From NCBI GenBank assembly GCA_028277765.1, contig JANQFQ010000115.1, positions 19,407-83,406 of the forward strand: a stretch of 64,000 nucleotides of DNA, written 5' to 3'. The stretch is from Desulfobacterales bacterium. GTDB lineage: Bacteria; Desulfobacterota; Desulfobacteria; Desulfobacterales; SURF-7. Shown piece after piece: positions 45,590 through 53,523 of the stretch (its first letter is position 1; each line of letters starts with the position of its first letter). The position numbers were made by a program, and so were the translations under genes. The notes beneath the pieces were generated by a model, which was not told the origin of the DNA, searched no databases, and worked only from the letters and a program-made list of their open reading frames with translations.

Positions 45590-46309
45590 ATGATCGTTGA
45601 AAAGACTACGGCAATTTGTAATCGATGTCATTCTTCCCATAATGCAGATCTGATCCAAAGGGGAAATCAAATCATCGCCTTGATGCATTGCTCCCATGAA
45701 ACATATGAATATACAATCACGTCAAATGCAGATATGTTTCTCGAAATAAGGAAAAAAAGTCATGCAAGTGTTGATGAGGAACCAACTGATAACTTGCGCT
45801 ATGTCTTAAATTATATTTCCATTACAAATGCCTGCAACTTTAATTGTACTGTCTGCGCTATAAGGCCTGAAACCAGTGATAAGGCTGTTTTTCTTTCTGT
45901 TGAGGAAATCTGCCGTAGGGCTGAAACAGTGAAGAAAAAAGGTGGTCGATTATTACATCTGTTTGGCGGCGAGCCCACCCTTCATCCAGAGCTTCCCCTT
46001 ATCGTTGAACGCCTTAGACATATGGGTTTTAATGTAGCAATTACATCAAACGGATTTCTGCTGGGCAAGGATAAAGAATTAGCAATGGCGCTTAAAAAAC
46101 GCGGTTTGTCTCGTGTCTGTTTACAATTTGATTCACTTGATGAGAAAACACTTGAGAAATTAGGCCGAAATTATCTGTATGAGAAAAAAAAGGCGATTCG
46201 TAATATAATGGCATCTGGATTGAGATTAGGGCTTAATTGTGTTGTTACTAAATTTAATCTGCATGAAGTAGACAGCCTTTTGAAGCATGGGCTGGAAAAT
46301 GATGGCTGA
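45590..46309 (+). CDS. Radical SAM protein, apparently truncated
   Basis: The start is ATG 45590 after AGGAG. The 239-residue product has a zinc-ribbon-like N-terminus (CNRCHSSHN...MHCSH), then CxxxCxxC near residue 82 (CNFNCTVC), FGGEPTLHP and VCLQFDSLDE. It stops at LKHGLENDG, where relatives continue for about 200 residues. The following stretch, in another frame, resembles the missing C-terminal end (next entry), so an internal deletion and frameshift have probably broken the gene. Half a barrel is unlikely to be active. Confidence 0.65.
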   Translation: MIVEKTTAICNRCHSSHNADLIQRGNQIIALMHCSHETYEYTITSNADMFLEIRKKSHASVDEEPTDNLRYVLNYISITNACNFNCTVCAIRPETSDKAVFLSVEEICRRAETVKKKGGRLLHLFGGEPTLHPELPLIVERLRHMGFNVAITSNGFLLGKDKELAMALKKRGLSRVCLQFDSLDEKTLEKLGRNYLYEKKKAIRNIMASGLRLGLNCVVTKFNLHEVDSLLKHGLENDG

Positions 46310-46625
46310 AAGCAGACATAGACCAAACGTTATTTCAAAATATTTTGTTTCATTGTTATATCTATTATTATCCATAAGAACCGGCAGAGCACTTGACTGC
46401 TTAAAACTGGCATTTGGCTTGGTGTTGCTTAAAAAAAAGTATTCCATTATCAATGTTGGTATTAGTGATTATCGAGCTGCTAAATTCTTAAATGAAAAGC
46501 GAATCTCAAGATGTGCGTCTGCCTTTTATACATCAGCTGGGCCGGTTAAAGGTTGTTTACATTTTTTCCAGGATAGTCATTTCCCAGGGTCAAGAGAATA
46601 TGAGGTTCTTCATGGCGGGTGCTGA
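46287..46625 (+). pseudogene. Probable detached C-terminal part of the broken radical SAM gene
   Basis: This frame reads SIRTGRALDCLKLAFGLVLL, a helical stretch, then RISRCASAFYTSAGPVKGC. The pattern of a Cys before a TSAGPV-type strand and another Cys is how relatives of the upstream radical SAM protein end. There is no ribosome site at its ATG, and the start overlaps the preceding gene out of frame. I read it as the remains of the same gene after loss of about 100 codons. Confidence 0.5.
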
Positions 46626-46687
46626 TCGTTTCATTAAACATATTAATCATAAACTTCGTTATAATAATGAATAACAAAGGAGGGCGT

Positions 46688-47125
46688 ATGCAAAAAAAAC
46701 ATGCTTTTCTGAGAGGTGTTGTCTGGGTTATGTGTATTTATCACATATTTCTCGGAATTACCTTAAATTGTCCTGTTGGTTTTATTGAGTGGACAACAAC
46801 CCATATCCTTGGTGCCAGCCGATTGCCGGATAGTTCAGCATTATTTGTTGCCAGAATGCTTGGAACATATCTGATTGTTCTTGGTATTGGCATGGGAGTC
46901 GCTGCATGGAATCCTGTTAAAAATAGGGCACTTCTTACTATTGGATCGATATTAGTCATTTTACGGTCAATACAGCGGATTGTACAATCTGTTGACCTTG
47001 AACAAGCACTTGGGATATCATCCGGTAATAACTGGATAACGATTATCATCCTTCTTGCTTTTGCAGCGGTATTAATATTTTTTCGATACAGGATATATAA
47101 TGAAATGAGAATTGAAACTACATAA
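46688..47125 (+). CDS. Small four-helix membrane protein
   Basis: The start is ATG 46688 after AAGGAGGG; the in-frame upstream part has no signal. The 145-residue product has four hydrophobic segments (about residues 8-28, 52-72, 80-98 and 112-130), DoxX/DUF4345-like in topology but not clearly assignable. It lies in the same direction between the radical SAM genes and the phospholipid genes, so it may belong to the lipid cluster. Function unknown. Confidence 0.7.
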   Translation: MQKKHAFLRGVVWVMCIYHIFLGITLNCPVGFIEWTTTHILGASRLPDSSALFVARMLGTYLIVLGIGMGVAAWNPVKNRALLTIGSILVILRSIQRIVQSVDLEQALGISSGNNWITIIILLAFAAVLIFFRYRIYNEMRIETT

Positions 47126-47152
47126 GAGATTTATTTAATGTGTTTATAAACG

Positions 47153-47551
47153 ATGACAAAAAAGACCGGTCTTATAAACAATAAAATATTCCATGGTATT
47201 ATCGCATTCTTTCTATGGGGTGGGTGGGCTTTGTATGCAAACTGGCAGCATGGTTTTCAATCGAGCATGACATCTGCTGTTGCCCAGGGGATTTTGAGTT
47301 TTTGTATTACAAATTTTATGGCAATATGTATGGAGTTTCTATTTGCGAAAAGCGAGAAGCCGATGCTGCAGTTCTGTTACGCAGTATTCGGTACCTGTGC
47401 TTTGCAGCTGTCCATGCTTATCGGGGTACATGTCATAGTGAAAACACCAGAACTGGTTACCACTGTACTTCCAGCAGCAATTGTGGCATTCTCATACAGT
47501 ATTTTTTACACGATTAACCTGATGCGGGCTCAGGCTTCTACAACAGCATGA
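47153..47551 (+). CDS. Small four-helix membrane protein
   Basis: This 132-residue protein has four hydrophobic segments (about residues 12-30, 40-60, 68-92 and 98-120) with WGGWALYANWQHG in the first loop. No family is recognised. It lies 27 bases after the previous small membrane protein and 34 bases before the CDP-alcohol phosphatidyltransferase. The strand and spacing indicate one transcription unit. Confidence 0.7.
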   Translation: MTKKTGLINNKIFHGIIAFFLWGGWALYANWQHGFQSSMTSAVAQGILSFCITNFMAICMEFLFAKSEKPMLQFCYAVFGTCALQLSMLIGVHVIVKTPELVTTVLPAAIVAFSYSIFYTINLMRAQASTTA

Positions 47552-47585
47552 TTATTAATCAGGGAGTAAAAGGAGGCATCATTAT

Positions 47586-48263
47586 ATGTCACAAGAAAAC
47601 AATTCTCCTGAGATGAGTCGAAGACCGATTGCCACGCGAAATGCAACGCTGGCCCATTCTTTTGCCAGGTGGCTAGCACAAAAAAGCATTTCTCCTAACC
47701 AGATTTCCATTGCCAGTATTTTTTTTGCATTGGGTGCTGGTAGTTGTTTGGCAGCACGGTCTTTTTACGCGTACGATATATTGTTGCTGTTTTTGGCGGC
47801 TGTTTTTATCCAATGCCGACTCCTTTGTAATCTTTTTGATGGCATGGTTGCTGTTGAAGGGGGCAAAAGCACAAAATCCGGAGAGATTTTTAATGACATG
47901 CCTGACAGGATAGCGGACCCGCTTATTTTTGTTGGGGCTGGCCTGTCAATTTCTTTTGCCGGTTATGGACATATACTGGGCTGGGCAGCAGGGTTGCTTG
48001 CAGTAATAACTGCTTACGTGAGGATACTGGCTGTATCCACAGGCGCACCCCAGCTTTTTATGGGGCCCATGGCAAAACAGCACCGTATGGCTGTAATAAC
48101 AGCTGCGTGTATCCTATCCATTTTTGAATCTTATATTGGATGGGACGGACAGGTTATGACAGGGGCTTTGGTTATCATTGTTGCGGGATGTATCATTACC
48201 ATTATCCGGCGTGCTCGAAGGGCCTATGTTCTTATTGAACAGGAAGACGGCACTGACAAATAA
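47586..48263 (+). CDS. CDP-alcohol phosphatidyltransferase family protein
   Basis: This 225-residue polytopic protein follows AAAAGGAGG. It carries the family motif near residue 80 as DGMVAVEGGKSTKSGEIFN followed by DMPD. Relative to the consensus DGx2ARx8Gx3Dx3D, the Arg is Val and the third acidic residue is Asn. The family swaps CMP on a CDP-alcohol (usually CDP-diacylglycerol) for a head-group alcohol. The NDMPDR variant suggests a distinct subgroup with an unknown acceptor. CdsA, which makes CDP-diacylglycerol, is the next gene (15-base gap), and PlsC follows. Confidence 0.85.
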   Translation: MSQENNSPEMSRRPIATRNATLAHSFARWLAQKSISPNQISIASIFFALGAGSCLAARSFYAYDILLLFLAAVFIQCRLLCNLFDGMVAVEGGKSTKSGEIFNDMPDRIADPLIFVGAGLSISFAGYGHILGWAAGLLAVITAYVRILAVSTGAPQLFMGPMAKQHRMAVITAACILSIFESYIGWDGQVMTGALVIIVAGCIITIIRRARRAYVLIEQEDGTDK

Positions 48264-48278
48264 GGGGGATTCAAACAG

Positions 48279-49208
48279 ATGGTGAGCACTGGTGTTATTA
48301 ATATACTCTGCGGCATATGGGGTCTTCTTGTTGTTGCTAGCATTATCGTTTTTATCATGATTAAGCTTAAACCGGAAAAAGATCTTAAGGAGCTTGCTCA
48401 GCGTACGCAGAGCTGGTGGGTAATGATAGGTATCTTTACGGTCGCCATTATCACGCATCGTATTTTTGGTATCTTGTTTCTTTGTTTTATTAGTTTTCTT
48501 GCTGTCAAAGAATATTTTACCATGATTCCTACTCGAAGAGTGGACCGAAACGTTCTGTTCTGGGTATACCTGTCAATTCCGGTTCAGTATTTCTGGGCAT
48601 ATATTGAGTGGTACGGCATGTTTATTGTTTTTATACCTGTTTACATGTTTCTTATTATCCCAACCAGGATGATCTTTGCCAAGCAGACTGAAGGTTTTTT
48701 GCGATCAGCAGGTACCATACAATGGGGACTGATGATAGCGATATTTTCGATAAGCCATACAGCTTATTTACTTATCCTGCCTGTAATCGAAGAAACAGCA
48801 TCCGGAGGAATCGGTCTTCTGCTTTATCTTGTTTTTCTGACCCAGTTCAATGATGTTGCACAGTATGTATGGGGAAAGTCGTTTGGTAAACATAAAATTA
48901 TTGAAGCAATTAGCCCCAAGAAAACATGGGAAGGTTTTTTAGGCGGCGTTGTATCCACAACAGCGCTTTCAATTATTATACATTCTTTTCTGACTCCGTT
49001 TTCATGGTCTCACGCTATTATCGCGGGAATGATAATAAGTATAGCTGGTTTTATGGGGGATATCACTATCTCCGCGTTGAAACGTGATCTTGGGATAAAA
49101 GATACCGGTCAGTCTATTCCGGGGCATGGCGGTGTCCTGGACAGGATTGACAGCCTTACTTTTTCGGCCCCGCTATTTTTCCATTTTACTTATTACTTAT
49201 ACTATTAA
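48279..49208 (+). CDS. cdsA: Phosphatidate cytidylyltransferase
   Basis: This 309-residue protein has about eight membrane segments and the complete CdsA signature near the C-terminus: SALKRDLGIKD, then IPGHGGVLDRID. SPKKTWEGFLGG stands before it. It makes CDP-diacylglycerol from phosphatidic acid and CTP at the inner membrane. It sits between a CDP-alcohol phosphatidyltransferase and PlsC, so this block can take lysophosphatidate to a finished phospholipid. It may be a second, dedicated cdsA copy rather than the housekeeping one; the window cannot show this. Confidence 0.9.
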   Translation: MVSTGVINILCGIWGLLVVASIIVFIMIKLKPEKDLKELAQRTQSWWVMIGIFTVAIITHRIFGILFLCFISFLAVKEYFTMIPTRRVDRNVLFWVYLSIPVQYFWAYIEWYGMFIVFIPVYMFLIIPTRMIFAKQTEGFLRSAGTIQWGLMIAIFSISHTAYLLILPVIEETASGGIGLLLYLVFLTQFNDVAQYVWGKSFGKHKIIEAISPKKTWEGFLGGVVSTTALSIIIHSFLTPFSWSHAIIAGMIISIAGFMGDITISALKRDLGIKDTGQSIPGHGGVLDRIDSLTFSAPLFFHFTYYLYY

Positions 49209-49241
49209 CCTGTAATCACCAGGGCAGGCACAGCTGGGTTT

Positions 49242-49895
49242 ATGCTTAAATATCTAACATTCTTTTTTCGATATGCCTTTTTCGTTGTCATCGTGCGTTT
49301 TATCGTTCTGATTGTTCTTGGCCTGAATGTCAGGAGAAAAGAAAATCTGCCTAAAACGGGGCCTGCTATTATAGTGGGAAATCATAACAGCCATCTGGAC
49401 ACTTTTGTGCTGATGACCCTGCTGCCAATTAATACACTTGGTCGGATTCATCCAGTAGCGGCAGCAGATTATTTTCTGAAAAACAAAAGACTGGCATGGT
49501 TTGCAAAAAATATTGTCGGAATTATACCGATAGTTCGGGGCAGAACAGAGAAAAATATTGATCCGCTTGAACCGTGTTATGAGGCACTAGATGAAGGGAA
49601 GATACTTATCGTATTTCCAGAAGGGACACGTGGTAAACCTGAGGAGATGTCGGATTTTAAAAAAGGGATCTCCTTTCTGTCTGAACGGTATCCTAATGTT
49701 CCTGTTACACCTGTTTTCATGCACGGACTGGGTAAAGCGTTACCAAAAGGTGAGACCCTGTTTGTCCCTTTTTTTTGTGATGTGTTTATTGGTGACGCAT
49801 TATCATGGACAGGGGGACGGGATATATTTATGAGGACGCTTAATGAACGTATGGAAAAATTGGCTAAGGAAGGGTCTGCGCCTGAATGGGAATAG
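49242..49895 (+). CDS. 1-acylglycerol-3-phosphate acyltransferase (PlsC family)
   Basis: This 217-residue protein has an N-terminal membrane helix, the catalytic NHNSHLD (H-x4-D) near residue 45, the FPEGTRG substrate-binding motif near 125 and a VPVTPVFMHGLG block. It acylates lysophosphatidate (or a related glycerol backbone) at sn-2. It lies 33 bases downstream of cdsA in the same orientation. With the upstream phosphatidyltransferase it completes a three-gene phospholipid module. Confidence 0.88.
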   Translation: MLKYLTFFFRYAFFVVIVRFIVLIVLGLNVRRKENLPKTGPAIIVGNHNSHLDTFVLMTLLPINTLGRIHPVAAADYFLKNKRLAWFAKNIVGIIPIVRGRTEKNIDPLEPCYEALDEGKILIVFPEGTRGKPEEMSDFKKGISFLSERYPNVPVTPVFMHGLGKALPKGETLFVPFFCDVFIGDALSWTGGRDIFMRTLNERMEKLAKEGSAPEWE

Positions 49896-50003
49896 TTCAC
49901 ATCTCGCATAAACATTGTTTTACAATGGATAGAATAAAGTTGAAAATTTATTGCAAAATAATTATGGGGCTTCGCTTTTAGCTGCGCCCTTGCAAGTGGC
50001 AAA

Positions 50004-50858
50004 ATGATTAATAAACATATACTATTGGCTGCATTAGTAATTATCCTGTCAGCTGTGGCCATGACAGGCTGCGCAAACAGCCTGTTTTATTATCCTGACC
50101 AGAAAATATATCATCTGCCTTCGAAAAAGAATATTCAATATAAGGATGTGTATTTTCAAAGTAAGGATGGAACAAAACTCCACGGATGGTTTCTGCCGGC
50201 TGTGGGGGACCCGGTCGGAACAGTGATACACTTTCATGGCAACGCGCAGAACATTACGGCTCATTCTGCGTTTATTGACTGGCTTCCTGAAATGGGTTTC
50301 AATGTCTTTACCTTTGACTATCGCGGATTCGGCAAATCAGAGGGCGATCCTCACCGCCAGGGGCTTTATGAAGACTGTATTGCGGCCCTTAAATATATAA
50401 AAACAAGGGCTGATATTGATCAGGACAGGCTGTTTGTCTTTGGCCAGAGTCTCGGCGGCTCAAACGTTCTTGCAGTACTTGGGAAAAACAGGTTTGAGGG
50501 GATCCAGGCCGTTGCGATTGATTCATCATTTTATTCTTATCGGAAAATCGTAAGAGAAAAAATGGGGAATATCCCGGTTGTCTGCCTGTTTCAATGGCCG
50601 CTGTCATACCTGGTGGTGAGCAATAAGCACAGCCCAGGGAAAACCATTGATAGGATTTCACCCATTCCCCTCCTGTTCATCCACGGCACACATGACAGGG
50701 TGGTCCCTTTTCAACACGCGAAACGTTTTTATAAGAAAGCCAGGGAACCGAAATATTTGTGGGTCGTTAAAGGGGGAGGGCACATTCAAGGGTTTTCGGA
50801 GCATAATACATATAACAGGAAAAAGCTTGCTGAGTTTTTTAAGGAACAACTGAAATAA
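50004..50858 (+). CDS. Lipoprotein alpha/beta hydrolase
   Basis: This 284-residue protein has the lipobox MTGC (Cys 23), then an alpha/beta hydrolase fold. It shows HFHGNAQN (oxyanion region), the nucleophile elbow GQSLGGS near residue 155, the acid in GTHDRVVP and the His in GGGHIQG. It resembles the BEM46-like hydrolase group with a YYPDQ N-terminal motif. It is probably a periplasm-facing esterase or thioesterase; its position after the phospholipid genes suggests a lipid substrate. Confidence 0.82.
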   Translation: MINKHILLAALVIILSAVAMTGCANSLFYYPDQKIYHLPSKKNIQYKDVYFQSKDGTKLHGWFLPAVGDPVGTVIHFHGNAQNITAHSAFIDWLPEMGFNVFTFDYRGFGKSEGDPHRQGLYEDCIAALKYIKTRADIDQDRLFVFGQSLGGSNVLAVLGKNRFEGIQAVAIDSSFYSYRKIVREKMGNIPVVCLFQWPLSYLVVSNKHSPGKTIDRISPIPLLFIHGTHDRVVPFQHAKRFYKKAREPKYLWVVKGGGHIQGFSEHNTYNRKKLAEFFKEQLK

Positions 50859-50860
50859 AA

Positions 50861-51088
50861 AATGGTGGGCACAGCCTATCCTACGATTTTAGTTTACTTG
50901 GTTTCATCAGGATCGAAATCGCTATCGGGATCGGGATCGAATTACTCGGTTCTATCAGTCCCGATTTCGATAGCGATCCCGATTTCGATATCGATAGTTG
51001 GTGGGACATCCTATGAGATGTTTGAAGAGAAAAGCAAGGTTGGGTTGAGACGGTGTGCATTCGTTGGGTGAACACCGTAACCCAACCT
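50861..51088. repeat. Composite intergenic repeat cluster
   Basis: The 290-base gap 50859-51148 holds three elements. First is a diverged copy (50861-50885) of one arm of the palindrome at 1319. Second is a run of ATCGGGATCG and ATCGAAATCG units in both orientations (about 50912-50998). Third is a clean inverted repeat: AGGTTGGGTT (51037-51046) with AACCCAACCT (51079-51088) and inner ACGGTGT with ACACCGT. A 69-codon open frame through it is low-complexity and not credible. Confidence 0.7.
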
Positions 51089-51148
51089 ATAAAGATTCGG
51101 AGTTTGCAGAACAGGAAGTACTAAAGGCGAAACCCAACTGTTTTGGCT

Positions 51149-51814
51149 ATGGTCAACAATACTTCAAAAAACGATAGCATTAATATCTTGGTAAAAATCG
51201 GATACACCCTTTTTATGTGTATCCTTATTCCCTTTTACTGGAAAACATACGGTCCCATCAATTTTTTATATATGTGCGACCTGGCGCTTTTCCTGACATT
51301 GGGAGCGATCTGGTTTGAGAGCCCGCTCATGGCAGGCATGGCTGCGGTTGGAATTCTTTTGCCCCAGTGCGTGTGGATCATTGACATCTGTATCCGCCTG
51401 GTGACAGGACATTCAATCGGTATGACAGAATACATGTTCAAGGAGACCATCCCGGTTTTTGCAAAGATGCTTTCTTTGTATCATCTCTGGCTGCCTTGTC
51501 TTCTGGTCTACCTGGTTTATAAAAAAGGGTATGATCGCCGCTCCCTGGTATGCTGGACCGCGCTGATGTGGGCCGTAATGGTGATTTGCTACCTGTTCAC
51601 GCCTCCTCCTCCGGTGGATCCTGCCAATCCGAATTCACCGGTAAATATCAATTACGTGTTCGGGTTCGGCCCTGAAAAGGCCCAGACGTTGATGCATCCG
51701 CATTTGTATGTTGTTTCTTTGATGGTGGGGCTATTATTATTCATATACATGCCGACTCATTGGGTGCTTAAATGGATAGATTGGCGGCTTAAAGTAAAAA
51801 AAAGATCTGTTTAA
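51149..51814 (+). CDS. Polytopic membrane protein of unknown function
   Basis: The start is taken as ATG 51149; a TTG two codons upstream is possible. The 221-residue product has about six hydrophobic segments (from IGYTLFMCILIPFY to VSLMVGLLLFIYM). A conserved-looking extracytoplasmic loop contains TPPPPVDPANP and INYVFGFG, and the tail is basic. I have the impression of a widely distributed uncharacterised family but cannot name it. No partner gene is evident; the decayed toxin-antitoxin pair follows. Confidence 0.65.
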   Translation: MVNNTSKNDSINILVKIGYTLFMCILIPFYWKTYGPINFLYMCDLALFLTLGAIWFESPLMAGMAAVGILLPQCVWIIDICIRLVTGHSIGMTEYMFKETIPVFAKMLSLYHLWLPCLLVYLVYKKGYDRRSLVCWTALMWAVMVICYLFTPPPPVDPANPNSPVNINYVFGFGPEKAQTLMHPHLYVVSLMVGLLLFIYMPTHWVLKWIDWRLKVKKRSV

Positions 51815-51816
51815 TA

Positions 51817-51985
51817 TGAATATTAAGCAAAAAGAGCGCTTGAGGCTTATCAGGGGGGGTATATCAGCACCGGTAAACTTGCTGAAGAGATGGGTATGAA
51901 TGTCCTGAATATGCGGAAATGGCTGGAAGATCATGACATCCCCCAGAATAACTCATTTCTTGAGGATGATATGAGAAATGCCTAA
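51817..51985 (+). pseudogene. Decayed UPF0175-type antitoxin
   Basis: From 51827 one frame reads KRALEAYQGGYISTGKLAEE, then a helix-turn-helix-like stretch and DIPQNNSFLEDDMRNA, ending at 51985. This is the C-terminal part of a UPF0175-like antitoxin. A stop lies directly before it and the only ATG (51817) is in another frame, so the N-terminal 30 or so residues are lost and the gene is dead. Confidence 0.65.
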
Positions 51986-52166
51986 AAAAATGGGTCTTTG
52001 ACACTGTCTCTCTCAGTAATTTTTTTCTTTCAGCTTCAGGGTTTATTCTTGAAAAAAAGTATAAAAACTGGGGATAATAACTTGGGAAGTATATGATAAA
52101 ATTCTTCGAGAGATGATGGATAAAGGGTTTTATTCACCGGTAAGGAGCCTGGCGGATATTATTTAA
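51978..52166 (+). pseudogene. Decayed DUF3368-type PIN toxin
   Basis: ATG 51978 overlaps the antitoxin end as in intact pairs, but its frame closes after seven codons because of an extra A in a run of seven. The corrected frame reads KKWVFDTVSLSNFFLSASGF with the metal-binding Asp of PIN-like proteins, and stops at 52077. A further piece (52086-52166) reads EVYDKILREMMDKGFYSPV to a stop, like the family C-terminus. About 100 codons between the pieces are gone. Confidence 0.65.
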
Positions 52167-52196
52167 AAGGATTGATTAACAAAAGGAAAGGTTTAG

Positions 52197-53210
52197 ATGA
52201 AACCGACATCTGCGATCTATAAAAAAATATTTTTATTTCTTTTTATACCTCTTTTTATTGGATGTGCGTCTGGTAAAAAAACGTATGTTAAAGATATTTC
52301 AGAATTTGATTTTCAGGAAGGTGATATCCTTCTGCAGCATATTCCTTCCTATCTTTGTTCCGTGATTGCTGATGTGACCAATTCACAATACTCCCATTGC
52401 GGCATTGTCGCGTATTACCGTGATCAGCTTTCTGTTCTTGAAGCAATCGGCCCGGTAAAATACACGCCCATAAAAAAATGGCTGAACAGGGGATCATATG
52501 GGCGGTTTACACAGCTTCGTCCCAAAATAACGAATAGCGCCATGAAGGCGAATGCTATTATTGAAGCTAGGAAGCACTTGGGCAAGCCGTACGATATTCA
52601 GTATAAAATGGATGATGCAAATATTTATTGTTCGGAATTGGTGTACAAGGCTTTTCTAAAAGGGTGTAAAATAAAAATCGGTGAGATCGAGATCCTGGGG
52701 AGCCTCAACTGGAAGCCCCATGAAAAGTTTATCAGATATATCACCGGCGGTTCTCTGCCCCTTAAACGGAAAATGGTAACCCCTGAATCCTTAACTAGGG
52801 GTCCGAATGTGTCACTCATCTATTCCACTTTTGCACCACAAGATGATCTGGTGAACCAGGATATTACGTTTCTTGCAGGTAAATGGCAGGGGGAATATAC
52901 GATCAAGGGCCTGCACAAAGCAATCGCGTATCTTCATCTGAAAACCAGGCCATCCAAGACAACGGTCCCTGATGTTATAATGAAATCAGGTTATCTTAAA
53001 ATGGTTAACGGAAGTGCCATACAGATAAAGAGCCTTTCTGTTTCCAATATACCCAAGAGGAATAAACTGAAAGTGATATTAACCGACGTACGGGGGATTA
53101 AGGCTACCCTTTATGCCCAGATACGGGACAATGGGGAGCGTCTTATTGGTACATGGAAAGACAGCCTGGGATATAAGGGTGTTTTTTCGTTGGAGAAGAT
53201 ACCGGATTAA
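52197..53210 (+). CDS. YiiX-like permuted papain-fold amidase, lipoprotein
   Basis: This 337-residue protein has the lipobox FIGC (Cys 23). Residues 35-180 carry the permuted NlpC/P60-type (YiiX/YaeF) arrangement: FQEGDILLQ, the catalytic His in YSHCGIV, and the catalytic Cys in YCSELVYKAF near residue 144. These enzymes cleave amide or ester bonds in peptides or lipids. Residues 215-337 form an extra beta-rich domain (LAGKWQGEYTIKG to IGTWKDSLGYKG) that I cannot name. GGAAAGG precedes the ATG. It stands alone after the toxin-antitoxin remnant. Confidence 0.8.
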   Translation: MKPTSAIYKKIFLFLFIPLFIGCASGKKTYVKDISEFDFQEGDILLQHIPSYLCSVIADVTNSQYSHCGIVAYYRDQLSVLEAIGPVKYTPIKKWLNRGSYGRFTQLRPKITNSAMKANAIIEARKHLGKPYDIQYKMDDANIYCSELVYKAFLKGCKIKIGEIEILGSLNWKPHEKFIRYITGGSLPLKRKMVTPESLTRGPNVSLIYSTFAPQDDLVNQDITFLAGKWQGEYTIKGLHKAIAYLHLKTRPSKTTVPDVIMKSGYLKMVNGSAIQIKSLSVSNIPKRNKLKVILTDVRGIKATLYAQIRDNGERLIGTWKDSLGYKGVFSLEKIPD

Positions 53211-53343
53211 TTCCAAAGATATACATGCTCTGCACCGTATGTATACAATTCCTTTCTGATATTGCCATTTTATCTCTTATCTGTTTTTTTAATTTATTAA
53301 TAAAATCAATATATTCAAATAGATGTAACGATTTGTGCTCTCC

Positions 53344-53359
53344 TGGCACAGCACTTGCT
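53344..53359 (+). promoter_or_regulatory. Consensus sigma-54 promoter
   Basis: TGGCACAGCACTTGCT fits the -24/-12 consensus TGGCAC-N5-TTGCW exactly. Predicted transcription begins near 53370, and the first ribosome site (CAGGAGG) lies at about 53396, before the 36-codon secreted peptide gene. The inverted repeat TGTGC-N7-GCACA (53334-53350) overlaps the -24 element. Confidence 0.8.
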
Positions 53360-53406
53360 CTATCAAAGTATTACTTTTGATATTAAGCGACTTACAGGAG
53401 GAAAAA

Positions 53407-53517
53407 ATGAAAAAAGGGTTCTGCTTTTTAGTGATTGCTTTGCTGGTTTCATGCACAGGAGCGATGGCAAAGGGTAATGATGATGGATATTTCCTGACAT
53501 TTAAACAAAAGGAGTAA
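53407..53517 (+). CDS. Small secreted peptide (36 residues)
   Basis: ATG 53407 follows a near-perfect ACAGGAGGAAAAA. The product is 36 residues: a Lys-Lys N-terminus, a hydrophobic core and a predicted cleavage after AMA, leaving a mature peptide of about 14 residues (KGNDDGYFLTFKQKE). A VSC motif gives a possible alternative lipid anchor. It is driven by a consensus sigma-54 promoter and lies 6 bases before the amidohydrolase gene, whose ribosome site is inside its last codons. It could be a real secreted peptide, a translational leader, or the stub of a truncated gene. Confidence 0.55.
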   Translation: MKKGFCFLVIALLVSCTGAMAKGNDDGYFLTFKQKE

Positions 53518-53523
53518 TATGAG

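Noticed and set aside
50862..51071. 69-codon open frame
   Set aside because: Runs through intergenic repeats and encodes low-complexity Ser/Ile repeats.
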